This document shows positions 1-7,456 of a stretch of 64,000 nucleotides of DNA, piece by piece. Positions within the stretch are counted from its first letter, which is position 1. Each line of letters starts with the position of its first letter. Under the pieces are notes generated by a model that saw nothing but the letters and a program-made list of their open reading frames with translations, had not been told where the DNA came from and ran no database searches. Origin of the DNA: VXPQ01 sp964608315 (GTDB lineage: Bacteria; Bacteroidota; Rhodothermia; Rhodothermales; VXPQ01); contig CAZSNF010000001.1 in NCBI GenBank assembly GCA_964608315.1, positions 124,001 through 188,000 on the forward strand, in the 5' to 3' direction. Both the position numbers and the translations under genes were made by a program.

Positions 1-2
1 TG

Positions 3-146
3 GTGGTCGGCGGGGTCGTTCCCCGAAAGGACTATGCGTTTCTGCGCGCGGCGGGCGTGTCCGAAATTTTCGGTCCCGGCACTCCGGTGACGGACGCGGC
101 GTCCCGGATTCTTGTCGGGATGATCGAGGAGGGCGGCGCGTCGTGA
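3..146 (+). CDS. Methylmalonyl-CoA mutase, C-terminal end (partial)
   Basis: The frame is open from the window edge and ends in TGA at 144-146, giving the last 47 residues (VVGGVVPRKDYAFLRAAGVS, then EIFGPGTPV). This matches the end of a cobalamin-binding domain of methylmalonyl-CoA mutase or a related acyl-CoA mutase: a GG[VI][VI]P strand, a loop, and the short FGPGT motif before the last helix. The stop overlaps the GTG start of the mutase chaperone gene meaB by 4 bp, as expected for a mutase/chaperone operon. The catalytic (beta/alpha)8 domain lies outside the window, so the exact subunit type cannot be determined. Confidence 0.85.
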   Translation: MVGGVVPRKDYAFLRAAGVSEIFGPGTPVTDAASRILVGMIEEGGAS

Positions 147-1144
147 TTTTCCCCCCTGTAGAAAAACTGTTCGAAGGGATTCGGGAGGGGGACCGCGCCC
201 TGCTGGCGCGCGGCATTACCCTCATGGAAAGCGCCCATCCCGATCACCGGAAACTTGCGAGAGCCCTGCTTGACGCCTGCCTGCCCTTGTCGGGTACGGC
301 CATCCGCATCGGGATCACCGGAGCGCCCGGCGTGGGGAAAAGCACGTTCATCGAATCGCTTGGCGTCCGGCTGGTCGTGAACGAAAATCGTCGCGTGGCG
401 GCGCTGGCCTATGATCCGGCGAGCGAGCGTACGGGAGGCAGCATTCTTGGAGACAAGACGCGCATGACGCGCCTCGCCGCGCACCCGAACGCTTTCGTAC
501 GACCTGCGCCCGGCAAGCGGCGGGCGGGAGGCGTCGGGGACGGAACGCGCGAGAGCATCATCCTGTGCGAAGCAGCCGGGTACGATACGGTGTTCGTCGA
601 AACGGTAGGCTCTGGCCAGGCGGAAACGACGGTGAGCGACATGGTGGATTTTCTGATGCTCCTGACGCTGCCCGGGTCGGGAGACGAGTTGCAGGGGGTA
701 AAGCGCGGCGTGATGGAACAGGCGGAAATCGTGGTCTTCACCAAAGAGGACGCGCATACGCCGAAAGCGATGCGCCTGGAGGCCCGGCGCATGAAATCGG
801 CGCTGAGGCTTTTTCCGCTCAAGGAATCCGGCTGGATCCCGACCGTGCACACCTGCTCCGCCCAAAAGGAATCCGGCCTGGATATGATCCGCAAAGATAT
901 GCGGGAGTACGAGCGCCTGGTGAAATCGTCGGAGTACCTTGCCCGGCGGCGACGCAAACAGATCGGCTCCTGGCTGTGCGAAACGCTCGAAGCGCGCCTC
1001 CTCGAAACGGTGCGGGCCGACGCAAGCGTCAACCGTTTGCTGGAAGAGTACGAGGAGCGGGCCGCCCGGGGCGAAATAGCCGTGGCCGCCGCCGCGGATC
1101 TTTTACTGAAGGCGTTTATGGAAGGGAATGGAGGAAGGGTGTAA
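143..1144 (+). CDS. meaB: Methylmalonyl-CoA mutase-associated GTPase MeaB
   Basis: The 333-residue protein belongs to the G3E/SIMIBI GTPase family (MeaB/ArgK), which guards cobalamin loading and reactivation of methylmalonyl-CoA mutase in propionate and branched-chain catabolism. A Walker A loop (GAPGVGKST) lies near residue 60, followed by the YDPAS switch region, VETVGSGQAE, and a FTKEDA segment in the position of the family base-recognition motif. The C-terminal helical part resembles the dimerisation arm. The start is GTG at 143, overlapping the mutase stop (GTGA), so the two are probably translationally coupled. Length is normal for the family. Nothing is clearly a terminator in the 90 bp before the convergent aldehyde dehydrogenase. 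Confidence 0.95.
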   Translation: MIFPPVEKLFEGIREGDRALLARGITLMESAHPDHRKLARALLDACLPLSGTAIRIGITGAPGVGKSTFIESLGVRLVVNENRRVAALAYDPASERTGGSILGDKTRMTRLAAHPNAFVRPAPGKRRAGGVGDGTRESIILCEAAGYDTVFVETVGSGQAETTVSDMVDFLMLLTLPGSGDELQGVKRGVMEQAEIVVFTKEDAHTPKAMRLEARRMKSALRLFPLKESGWIPTVHTCSAQKESGLDMIRKDMREYERLVKSSEYLARRRRKQIGSWLCETLEARLLETVRADASVNRLLEEYEERAARGEIAVAAAADLLLKAFMEGNGGRV

Positions 1145-1233
1145 GCGTATAATTCGTTGCTGCACAATAAAATAAACCATTTGTCTTCAAGTTTTGAGTA
1201 ATAGGCGGGAACGCCGAAGAAGCCTCGGCGGCT

Positions 1234-2724
1234 TTACGAAGCTACGTTATCCATCTGCGCTTTTTGCAGCTGCCCGCTGTAGTCCACATAGACGGTTTTC
1301 GTTTCCGTGTAGAAATCGAACACTTCCCAGCCGCCGTCCCGGTGGCCATTGCCGGTGTGCTTGATCCCTCCGAAGGGCATATGCGCCTCGGCGCCGATGG
1401 TCGGACCGTTTACGTACGTAATGCCCGCCTCCAGGTCCTCTATGGCGCGATACGCCAGAGACACGTCCTGCGTATAGATGCTGGAGGACAGGCCGTAGCG
1501 CGTCGCGTTCGCGATTTGCACGGCTTCTTCGCAGGACGCCGCCTTGAGCGCCGAAAGCACCGGCCCGAAAATTTCCTCGCGGGCAATGCGCATGTCCGGC
1601 GCGACTTCGGTGAACAGGGCAGGCTCGAAGAAAAAGCCCTCGGCAAGCGCTCCCTGCTTCGCCTGTTTCCCGCCGATGCGGAGGGTTGCGCCCTCGCCGC
1701 GCCCAATCTCGACGTAGCGTTGCGCCTTGTCCAGCGCCTTCTGATTGATCAGCGGGCCGACATGCACCCCTTCGTCGTTGCCGTATCCGAGAACCAGCGT
1801 TTGCATCTGCTCCAGCAGCCGCTCGACGAACGCGTCGTGGATGGCTTCGTGCAACACCAGCCGACTCGTGGCCGTGCAGCGCTGTCCGGTGGTTCCGAAC
1901 GCGCCCCACAATACGCCTTCGAGCGCAAGGTCCAGGTCCGCGTCCGGCATCACGATTTGCGCGTTTTTCCCGCCCATTTCCAGGGAGAGGCGTTTGTGCA
2001 GCCTGCCGCAGGTTTCTCCGATTTTCGAGCCGACCGCGTTCGAGCCGGTGAACGATACGGCGTCTACGCCCGGATGCTCGACCAGCGCTGCGCCCGCCGC
2101 GCCTCCTCCATGCACCAGATTGAACACGCCAGGGGGCACGCCTGCGTCCGAAAGCAATTGCGCAAGCAGCGTACCGCTGTGCGGCGCCTCTTCGCTGGGC
2201 TTGAAGACGATGGCGTTTCCGCAGGCCAGCGCCGGAAATATTTTCCAGGTCGGCACGGCGATCGGGAAGTTCCATGCGGTGACAAGGCCCGCAACGCCTA
2301 TGGGCCGCCGGACGCTCATATTGAATTTGTCCGGCAATTCGCTGGGAACCGTGCGCCCGAAGAGCCGCCGCGTTTCCGACGCGGCGTAGTACGCCGTGTC
2401 GATGGCTTCCTGCACGTCCCCGCAGGTTTCGGCGAAGGGCTTGCCCATCTCCCGGGTTTCCTCGAAAGCGAGCGTCTGCTTGCGCTCCGTCAGCAAATCC
2501 CCGACGCGCCGGAGGATTTCCCCTCGCTGCGGCGCCGGCGTACGCGACCACGCGGGAAAGGCCTTGCGCGCCGCCCGCACGGCGGCGTCGACGTCCGCAG
2601 GGCCGGATTCGGGAAAAAGCCCGATTATTTCCTGCGTACGCGCCGGATTGGCCTTCTTGAAGGTCGCGCCCTGCTCCGCGTCCACCCAGGATCCGTTCAC
2701 GAAATTCCGAAAAGCGTCAGGCAT
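1234..2724 (-). CDS. NAD(P)-dependent aldehyde dehydrogenase (semialdehyde dehydrogenase type)
   Basis: The 496-residue soluble enzyme has the full aldehyde dehydrogenase fold. WNFP near residue 150 begins the Rossmann part, FTGSNAVGSK is the NAD site, SLEMGGKNA carries the general-base Glu, GTTGQRCTATSR carries the catalytic Cys, and EEIFGPVL and MPFGGIKHTGNG are the C-terminal signatures. The GTTGQRCTA context resembles the alpha-ketoglutaric-semialdehyde / aminoadipate-semialdehyde dehydrogenase branch, but substrate cannot be assigned from sequence alone. It is transcribed divergently from the aminotransferase at 2863, with about 140 bp between them, so a shared regulatory region is plausible. 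Possible joint role in amino-acid or sugar-acid catabolism is inference. Confidence 0.92.
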   Translation of the reverse strand: MPDAFRNFVNGSWVDAEQGATFKKANPARTQEIIGLFPESGPADVDAAVRAARKAFPAWSRTPAPQRGEILRRVGDLLTERKQTLAFEETREMGKPFAETCGDVQEAIDTAYYAASETRRLFGRTVPSELPDKFNMSVRRPIGVAGLVTAWNFPIAVPTWKIFPALACGNAIVFKPSEEAPHSGTLLAQLLSDAGVPPGVFNLVHGGGAAGAALVEHPGVDAVSFTGSNAVGSKIGETCGRLHKRLSLEMGGKNAQIVMPDADLDLALEGVLWGAFGTTGQRCTATSRLVLHEAIHDAFVERLLEQMQTLVLGYGNDEGVHVGPLINQKALDKAQRYVEIGRGEGATLRIGGKQAKQGALAEGFFFEPALFTEVAPDMRIAREEIFGPVLSALKAASCEEAVQIANATRYGLSSSIYTQDVSLAYRAIEDLEAGITYVNGPTIGAEAHMPFGGIKHTGNGHRDGGWEVFDFYTETKTVYVDYSGQLQKAQMDNVAS

Positions 2725-2770
2725 CGTCTTGTCGTTTTGTTCATGGATTTATTGTGCTCGAATTCCGTAC

Positions 2771-2778
2771 TATCTTTC
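2771..2778 (+). promoter_or_regulatory. Possible promoter box TATCTTTC upstream of the aminotransferase
   Basis: TATCTTTC lies in the divergent intergenic region, preceded by TTG at 2752-2754, a spacing compatible with a housekeeping promoter. Close variants recur upstream of other units: TATCTTTG upstream of the lipoprotein gene at 7916 and TATCTTTC at about 11107. Bacteroidota-type promoters use TAnnTTTG at -7. Assignment is by resemblance only. Confidence 0.35.
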
Positions 2779-2828
2779 CATACCCATGGATCCTTTCCTG
2801 CTTGCGGATCCGGTTTTTCAAGGATTCC

Positions 2829-2852
2829 CTGAGGATACTCTGATTAAATCTC
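2829..2852 (+). repeat. Solo end of the palindromic element family
   Basis: The sequence CTGAGGATACTCTGATTAAA matches one terminal arm of the roughly 260 bp element seen complete at 59.6 and 61.0 kb. No second arm or internal segment is visible here. It lies in the leader of the aminotransferase, 11-34 bp before its ATG, so it could affect the mRNA leader. Confidence 0.7.
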
Positions 2853-2862
2853 GTTTTGCGGC

Positions 2863-4083
2863 ATGTCCGAACCTGTATCGACGCCTCGCGCCAACGCAAT
2901 CGACAGGCATATCAGCGCCAGAGCGAACAACGCGAAGCCCAGCGGCATTCGTCGATTTTTCGAGATCGCCGCCACAATGGATAACGTGATATCCCTCGGC
3001 ATCGGCGAGCCGAATTTCGTGTCGCCGCAACCGGTCGTCGATGCGGCCGTCGCATCGCTGCGCAAGGGCCATACCCGTTATACCTCCAATGCGGGTTTGC
3101 TGCGCCTGCGCCAGTTGATTTCGGAAAATCTGGAGCGCCGCTACGGCGTCGCCTATGCTCCGGAGAACCAGATCGTCGTCACGGTGGGGGGGAGCGAAGC
3201 CATGCTCATCGCCCTGCTCGCGACCATTGATCCCGGGGACGAGGCGCTTATCCCCGAACCCTGTTTCGTTTCGTACGGCCCGCTTGCAGAATTCGCCGGC
3301 GCAAGGGTAACGTACATACCCACGAGGGTGGAAACCGGTTTCCAGGTTACGGCGGAAGATATCGCCGCCCGCGTCACGCCTCGTTCGAAGGTGTTGTTCC
3401 TCGGGTATCCGAACAATCCCACCGGGGCGGTGCTCCGGCGCGACATGCTGGAGGACATTGCCCGCGTGGCCATCGACAACGATTTGCTTGTCCTGTCCGA
3501 CGAGATATACGACCGGCTGATTTACGGACGAGCCGCCGAGGAGGGGCATGTGAGTTTGCCGTCCCTGGACGGACTTTACGAACGCACGATTCTGACGGGA
3601 GGATTTTCCAAGAACCACGCCATGACCGGCTGGCGCGTCGGGTATGCCTGCGCGCCGGAGGCCCTCAGCAACGCCATGTACAAGATGCACCAGTATGCGG
3701 TGATGTGCTCGTCCACGATGGGGCAGGTGGGCGCCGTGGCCGCGCTTGAAACATGCGACGAGGACGTGGAGCGCATGCGCCGTTCCTACGACGAGCGGCG
3801 GCGCTATATCGTGGATGGATTGCGGGCCGCCGGATTGCCCACCTTCGAACCGGAAGGCGCCTTCTATTGCTTTCCCGACATTACCTCCACAGGGCTGTCG
3901 TCGGAGGAGTTCGCGGAACGGTTGCTGGAGGAAGAACAGGTGGCTTGCGTACCGGGAGACGCCTTCGGGCCCAGCGGCGCAGGATACGTGCGCTGTTCGT
4001 ACGCCACGTCCATGGAGCAGCTGGAGGAAGCGGTGCGGCGCATAACCCGATTCGTCGCACATTGTCGGAATGTCAATAAATAA
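2863..4083 (+). CDS. Class I/II pyridoxal-phosphate aminotransferase (aspartate/PatA-like)
   Basis: The 406-residue fold-type I aminotransferase has SLGIGEPNF at the substrate-binding N-terminus, YTSNAG as the loop near PLP, FLGYPNNPTGAV with the PLP-ring Asn, LSDEIYDRL with the PLP-N1 Asp, GGFSKNHAMTGWRVGY with the Schiff-base Lys, and VRCSYA with the carboxylate-binding Arg. The family covers aspartate, aromatic and N-acetyl/N-succinyl-diaminopimelate aminotransferases; the specific substrate is not resolved. The gene ends just inside a strong hairpin (4072-4110). The last roughly 30 bp of its coding sequence are also copied at about 5402-5430, showing that its 3' end was part of a tandem duplication. 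Confidence 0.93.
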   Translation: MSEPVSTPRANAIDRHISARANNAKPSGIRRFFEIAATMDNVISLGIGEPNFVSPQPVVDAAVASLRKGHTRYTSNAGLLRLRQLISENLERRYGVAYAPENQIVVTVGGSEAMLIALLATIDPGDEALIPEPCFVSYGPLAEFAGARVTYIPTRVETGFQVTAEDIAARVTPRSKVLFLGYPNNPTGAVLRRDMLEDIARVAIDNDLLVLSDEIYDRLIYGRAAEEGHVSLPSLDGLYERTILTGGFSKNHAMTGWRVGYACAPEALSNAMYKMHQYAVMCSSTMGQVGAVAALETCDEDVERMRRSYDERRRYIVDGLRAAGLPTFEPEGAFYCFPDITSTGLSSEEFAERLLEEEQVACVPGDAFGPSGAGYVRCSYATSMEQLEEAVRRITRFVAHCRNVNK

Positions 4084-4110
4084 CTGACCTGAAGTCAGTT
4101 ATTTATTGAC
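4072..4110 (+). terminator. Perfect 17-bp hairpin at the aminotransferase 3' end
   Basis: GTCAATAAATAACTGAC (4072-4088) and its exact reverse complement (4094-4110) flank a 5-base loop. The stop codon TAA is inside the left arm. The stem is long but AT-rich with no T-tract, so it may act as a bidirectional terminator between this gene and the opposing accessory gene, or as an mRNA-stabilising stem. A decayed version occurs at about 5469-5503, in the second copy of the flank. Confidence 0.55.
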
Positions 4111-4111
4111 C

Positions 4112-4315
4112 CCGGGCATTGACGGCGCGGGCAGCAGGCGGCGCAAGCGCATCCTGGACGCAGGCCGCGCGCCATTGAGGTCCTGTGGGATCGCTGCGCG
4201 CTCGAATTCGAGGGATAAGGGTCGCCTCTCGCGCCGTAGACCGGGGCAAGGGCGGATTTTCGGAATTTCGGAATCTGCGGTGCGAGAGCAACGCGATTTA
4301 TTCAGATGGTTAGTA
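4112..4315 (+). repeat. Flank repeat A, copy 1 (about 200 bp direct repeat)
   Basis: This GC-rich segment recurs at about 5508-5703 with only scattered substitutions, for example the shared block GCGCAAGCGCATCCTGGACG and the shared end at CGATTTATTCAGATGGTT. Each copy lies directly beyond the 3' end of an exported-protein gene read on the minus strand (ends 4319 and 5693). It is GC-rich like the core genome, unlike the AT-rich cargo it borders, and appears non-coding. It marks one edge of a repeated cassette. Confidence 0.85.
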
Positions 4316-4318
4316 TAT

Positions 4319-5107
4319 TCAACGATTCCAGTTTTCCAGAATATATTTTGTTCTAGGACGAAAATATCCACCAGGTCGAGAAGCAAGACGCTCGTCAACA
4401 GGAATAAGATCAATGATTATTTGCCGGAGGTCTTCATCTCCCAAATCAGATGCAAGGTACATAGCGGCAGGCCATGCGCCAAGAGGTTCGTTAACGGGGT
4501 ACGTATAATCATCGGGAACCGAAAGTTCTCTTATCACAAGATTCTTGACGTGTTTGCGAGTTTCAGGATCGAACCCTCCCCATTCTTTAAGCGCCGCGCC
4601 AAACATATCAAGCACTCCCGTAATTTGGCTATCCGTCAGATTTGGATCATTCGAATATTCAACAAGAAAAGGCACAATCGAAGGGCCGGAGTCCAAAAGA
4701 CCATATTGAATCATATTGCCCATGGGAGCGATTTCTATAAGAAGCGGTATGGCTTCGCGATCCTGAACGGCAATTATCGTTTCTGCAAGAAAACGAGTAT
4801 ATTCTTCCGAAGGAGATTCGAATGTTTCGCCTGCTTTAATCCGTTCCCGGCGATCAATATCATTGCGCAGCGCAGTCCTCAGAGCGGATTTAAGCTGAGG
4901 AGAAACAACGTGTTTTAGCTGCTCATATTCAACTTGATCCAAAAGATCATGCAGGGCCTTTTCAGCCTCTTGATAGTTAAAACTTTCGAGACGCGCCGCA
5001 ATTGCTGCTTGAGACGATACAGAAAGATTGATATTCTGCGAATAAGAAGGCAGAACAGCACAAAGAGCAACAAGGCAAGAAGCGAATGCAAGGAGAAAGC
5101 GGTTCAT
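4319..5107 (-). CDS. Exported helical-repeat-like protein 1 (paralogue of 5693-6523)
   Basis: The product is about 262 residues. The N-terminus MNRFLLAFASCLVALCAVLP then SYSQ reads as a Sec signal peptide cleaved near Ser-Gln, so the protein should be periplasmic or surface-located. The mature part is predicted alpha-helical and includes AIPLLIEIAPMGNMIQYGLL, which recalls HEAT/Armadillo-type helical repeats. It is clearly paralogous to the neighbouring product (AIPVLLKATEFGN, then GLAAFGPRIV), but strongly diverged. An upstream Met (5140) would add 11 residues; 5107 is preferred because it begins at the signal peptide. Between it and the conserved 5' flank sits only an 18-codon relic of a lipoprotein start. 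Function unknown; a periplasmic binding or immunity partner is one possibility. Base composition is much AT-richer than the neighbours. Confidence 0.8.
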   Translation of the reverse strand: MNRFLLAFASCLVALCAVLPSYSQNINLSVSSQAAIAARLESFNYQEAEKALHDLLDQVEYEQLKHVVSPQLKSALRTALRNDIDRRERIKAGETFESPSEEYTRFLAETIIAVQDREAIPLLIEIAPMGNMIQYGLLDSGPSIVPFLVEYSNDPNLTDSQITGVLDMFGAALKEWGGFDPETRKHVKNLVIRELSVPDDYTYPVNEPLGAWPAAMYLASDLGDEDLRQIIIDLIPVDERLASRPGGYFRPRTKYILENWNR

Positions 5108-5150
5108 GGCTATCGAGGTTAGGGTTAGCGAAAACGGCAACGAGAGAGAA

Positions 5151-5207
5151 TTAATTCTCCCATGGGGACCTTCGTTTAAACCCCCAATCGAAAGACCGGG
5201 TACGCAT
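5151..5207 (-). pseudogene. Relic of a lipoprotein N-terminus (MRTRS...)
   Basis: Read on the minus strand from ATG at 5207, the frame gives MRTRSFDWGFKRRSPWEN and stops at 5151. The first five residues and all upstream DNA match the start of the lipoprotein at 7916 (MRTRSCRLG), where the conserved 5' flank also occurs. This is best read as the left-over start of a deleted lipoprotein/peptidase gene, now directly upstream of exported protein 1. Confidence 0.6.
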
Positions 5208-5396
5208 GACTTGAAGGGAACGGGGAGAACGAAGATACGACAAACGCCAATCTAATCCCTCGTTCTGGCATTGTCAAGCCCGTCGGGGACCGTGCGTATC
5301 GCCGCCTCCGAAAAAGTTTGGCGGGATTGCCGGGAAACGATGCGCGCGCGTCGTCGTACGAGCGTATCGCCAGTATGGCTCGATATGCCCGGCAGC
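5190..5396 (-). repeat. Flank repeat B, copy 1 (conserved 5' flank of cassette)
   Basis: This region matches about 7899-8104. Shared blocks include GACCGGGTACGCATGACTTG, the phrase around CATTGTCAAG, and the block GGGAAACGATGCGCGCGCGT running on to GAGCGTATCGCC. It contains a TATCTTCG box on the minus strand (5237-5230), at the place where copy 2 has TATCTTTG. It therefore looks like a promoter and 5' untranslated region kept in both cassettes. Confidence 0.8.
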
Positions 5397-5401
5397 AGGC
5401 C

Positions 5402-5507
5402 GTGCGGCGCATAACCCGATTCGTCGCCCGTTGCTGAAATGTCAGTTCGTCGCCCGCTGCTGAAAAATCAGTAAATAATTGATTTCAAGTCAGTTATTTA
5501 TTGATCT
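5402..5507 (+). repeat. Duplicated aminotransferase 3' fragment with decayed hairpin
   Basis: TGCGGCGCATAACCCGATTC, matching 4034-4053 inside the aminotransferase gene, recurs here, followed by two copies of a CGTCGCCCG(T/C)TGCTGAAA phrase and an imperfect version of the 4072-4110 hairpin (right part GTCAGTTATTTATTGA). It proves that the duplicated unit began inside the 3' end of the aminotransferase gene and includes its terminator-like stem. No complete gene is present. Confidence 0.8.
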
Positions 5508-5703
5508 TGAATATTGACGGCGCGGAAAGCAGGCGGCGCAAGCGCATCCTGGACGCAGGCCGCGCGCCATTGAGGCCCTGTGGGATCGCGGCGCGGTCGA
5601 ATTCGAGGGATAAGGGTTGCCTCTCGCGCCGTGGACCGGAGTAAGGGCGGATTTTCGGAATTTCGGAATCTGCGGTGCGAGAGCAACGCGATTTATTCAG
5701 ATG
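5508..5703 (+). repeat. Flank repeat A, copy 2
   Basis: Near-identical to 4112-4315 and placed the same way, immediately beyond the 3' end of exported protein 2 (minus-strand stop at 5693). The match ends at CAGATGGTT, right where the two cargo genes start to differ, so this is a sharp boundary between conserved flank and variable cargo. Confidence 0.85.
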
Positions 5704-6523
5704 GTTCCTGCTGAACGGCTCCGGAAGGCCCATTGTACCATCTTTCGAGATACATTTCAACAGACCATGGATACTTGGAAGCAAGCGCGGCAACCATAGA
5801 TTTAAGATCGGCGTCACCAAGGGAGGAAGCAAAAAACATACTGCCCAGTTGTAACTGATCAGAAAAAGGATCATCCTTAAGATGTTCGGGAATATATCCT
5901 TGTATATAGGGAATGGACAATTCCTTCAGCGTAGTGTGTATCGAAGGATCAAGCGGGCGCCATCTTTCTACAGTTCTTGTAAGAGCGAGAAAACCATTAC
6001 TAATTTCAAGTGCAGTACGTTCAGGAGATTTAATATAATCAAGTATAACAGAAACAATACGAGGACCAAACGCTGCCAAGCCATGAGCAGCCGTATTCCC
6101 GAATTCAGTAGCTTTAAGCAGAACCGGTATTGCTTTTTCATTTTCTAACGAAGCCACGAAAGGAATCAAAGAATCAAGCAAATCGATCATATAATGAGCA
6201 TCTTCATGACCCTCTTCCAAAGACATAAATTTATTGACCTGACCATCGAGCGCAATAATAAGACCTTCAGCAACAAGAGGATCTACGCTTTGCCTGAATT
6301 CAGTCATTCTTTCTTCCTTTTTCTTTGTCCAATCCCAGGAAAGATAACTAATAGCTTCTGCGATTCTATCGGTATCGCCGCTATAAAGCTCTGTAGCAAG
6401 CGCAGCAGCGGAAGGTGCAGTAATCTGTCTATTCTGCGCCGAAGCAGAGAAGACGAAAAAGAAAAGAACGATCAAAGAGACCGTCAAAAACGAGAAGCGA
6501 GTTAAAGCGGTCATGGCGAGCAA
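5693..6523 (-). CDS. Exported helical-repeat-like protein 2 (paralogue of 4319-5107)
   Basis: The 276-residue product begins MLAMTALTRFSFLTVSLIVL then FFFVFSASAQ, a long signal peptide with an ASA cleavage site. The mature part is helical and acidic. The segment AIPVLLKATEFGNTAAHGLA and the following stretch align with exported protein 1 (AIPLLIEIAPMGNMIQYGLL), so the two are diverged paralogues. It starts 36 bp after the stop of the M15 peptidase reading frame and is probably co-transcribed with it. In an effector/partner reading this would be the cognate periplasmic partner; no enzymatic motif is visible. Met at codon 4 is an alternative start. AT-rich compared with core genes. Confidence 0.8.
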   Translation of the reverse strand: MLAMTALTRFSFLTVSLIVLFFFVFSASAQNRQITAPSAAALATELYSGDTDRIAEAISYLSWDWTKKKEERMTEFRQSVDPLVAEGLIIALDGQVNKFMSLEEGHEDAHYMIDLLDSLIPFVASLENEKAIPVLLKATEFGNTAAHGLAAFGPRIVSVILDYIKSPERTALEISNGFLALTRTVERWRPLDPSIHTTLKELSIPYIQGYIPEHLKDDPFSDQLQLGSMFFASSLGDADLKSMVAALASKYPWSVEMYLERWYNGPSGAVQQEPSE

Positions 6524-6559
6524 GTGGGTTAAGGGTGAGAGAAACAGGAAAGCCAGCAG

Positions 6560-7456
6560 TCAATTAATGCTGATATGTACCCAGCTGTCAACATAGGAGT
6601 CAGTATTAGGATATAATCTCTTATTCTCTTCTTTAATATTGACCTTTAATTTATTAGTCCATATAGAGGAATTATTAGTTTTAATATCCAGAGCCCGCCC
6701 ATATTTGTGTCGTGAATCTCTTTCAGGTTTATCCCTGTTTTCATAAACATCTTTATTACCTTCAGGGCATCTATAGCCAGAAGTTATCCTTAATTGATCA
6801 TAGATTCCGGTTTCTGAATAAATATGATCAATTATTTTCCTGTGCAAATTAGAGAGTTCAGGCTCAATATATGTATAATCGCCATGTTTGCCGAATTTAT
6901 TACCTGTACCGTAAACGCTATAATTAGGATAGTTATCTGTAAAATCACTACATGTATACTGTCCATTAGAGTACTCTTTTGCAAGATCGCATTGATGCTG
7001 AAAAGAACAAGCACAATCATCTTTTTCATCATCATTGTCTTCATCGTCATTATCGCCACCGCTGCCGCTGTTGCCATCACTACCGCCGCCGTAGCCGCCA
7101 CCAGTTGGATAACAATAATTAGAACAGAATGTCCTAAATCTTGGACCACAATTTACCGCACCATGAGGTCCACCAACATATCCTGGCTCTTGAGCGCATA
7201 TTTCACCAAATTCAACTTTTTTACATTGTATGTAACACAAATCGTTAGGATTAGACATTCTATTCATATCAGTTGTAAAATTTTTACCTAAAGACTCTTC
7301 TCTACTTAAATGCATTGACAATTCAAGAGGAATATTATTGGGACGATAAAAATAAGAATCAACATCTTCAAATATTATCGTATAACGCGATACTGTCATT
7401 TCCATTCCACCGAAATCCTTCGCTACGTATTGCTCCACGTTAATTCGCAAAATCAT
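6560..7456 (-). CDS. M15-family zinc peptidase-like domain protein (likely 3' part of a frameshifted gene)
   Basis: About 298 residues. The C-terminal 90 residues carry the signature of M15/VanY-type D-Ala-D-Ala peptidases: ITSGYRCPEGN, HKYGRALD (His about 250, Asp about 257) and a final WVHI (His about 294), which together give the zinc ligands. The middle has a Gly/Ser/Asp/Glu-rich linker and many Cys (CSNYC, CACSFQHQC). The N-terminus lacks a signal peptide and overlaps the end of the upstream lipoprotein frame by 17 bp. Removing one A at 7440-7443 would fuse SKDDFAN to YVEQYVAKDFGG, so this is probably the second half of one lipoprotein of about 450 residues. A peptidoglycan-acting role is inferred from the family. 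AT-rich cargo. Confidence 0.75.
   Translation of the reverse strand: MILRINVEQYVAKDFGGMEMTVSRYTIIFEDVDSYFYRPNNIPLELSMHLSREESLGKNFTTDMNRMSNPNDLCYIQCKKVEFGEICAQEPGYVGGPHGAVNCGPRFRTFCSNYCYPTGGGYGGGSDGNSGSGGDNDDEDNDDEKDDCACSFQHQCDLAKEYSNGQYTCSDFTDNYPNYSVYGTGNKFGKHGDYTYIEPELSNLHRKIIDHIYSETGIYDQLRITSGYRCPEGNKDVYENRDKPERDSRHKYGRALDIKTNNSSIWTNKLKVNIKEENKRLYPNTDSYVDSWVHISIN

Noticed and set aside
1264..2832. Plus-strand open frame of 522 codons opposite the aldehyde dehydrogenase
   Set aside because: Shadow of the real minus-strand gene, which has all catalytic motifs.
4106..4918. Plus-strand open frame through flank A and exported protein 1
   Set aside because: It crosses the flank/cargo border and has no homology; the minus-strand gene has a clear signal peptide and a paralogue.
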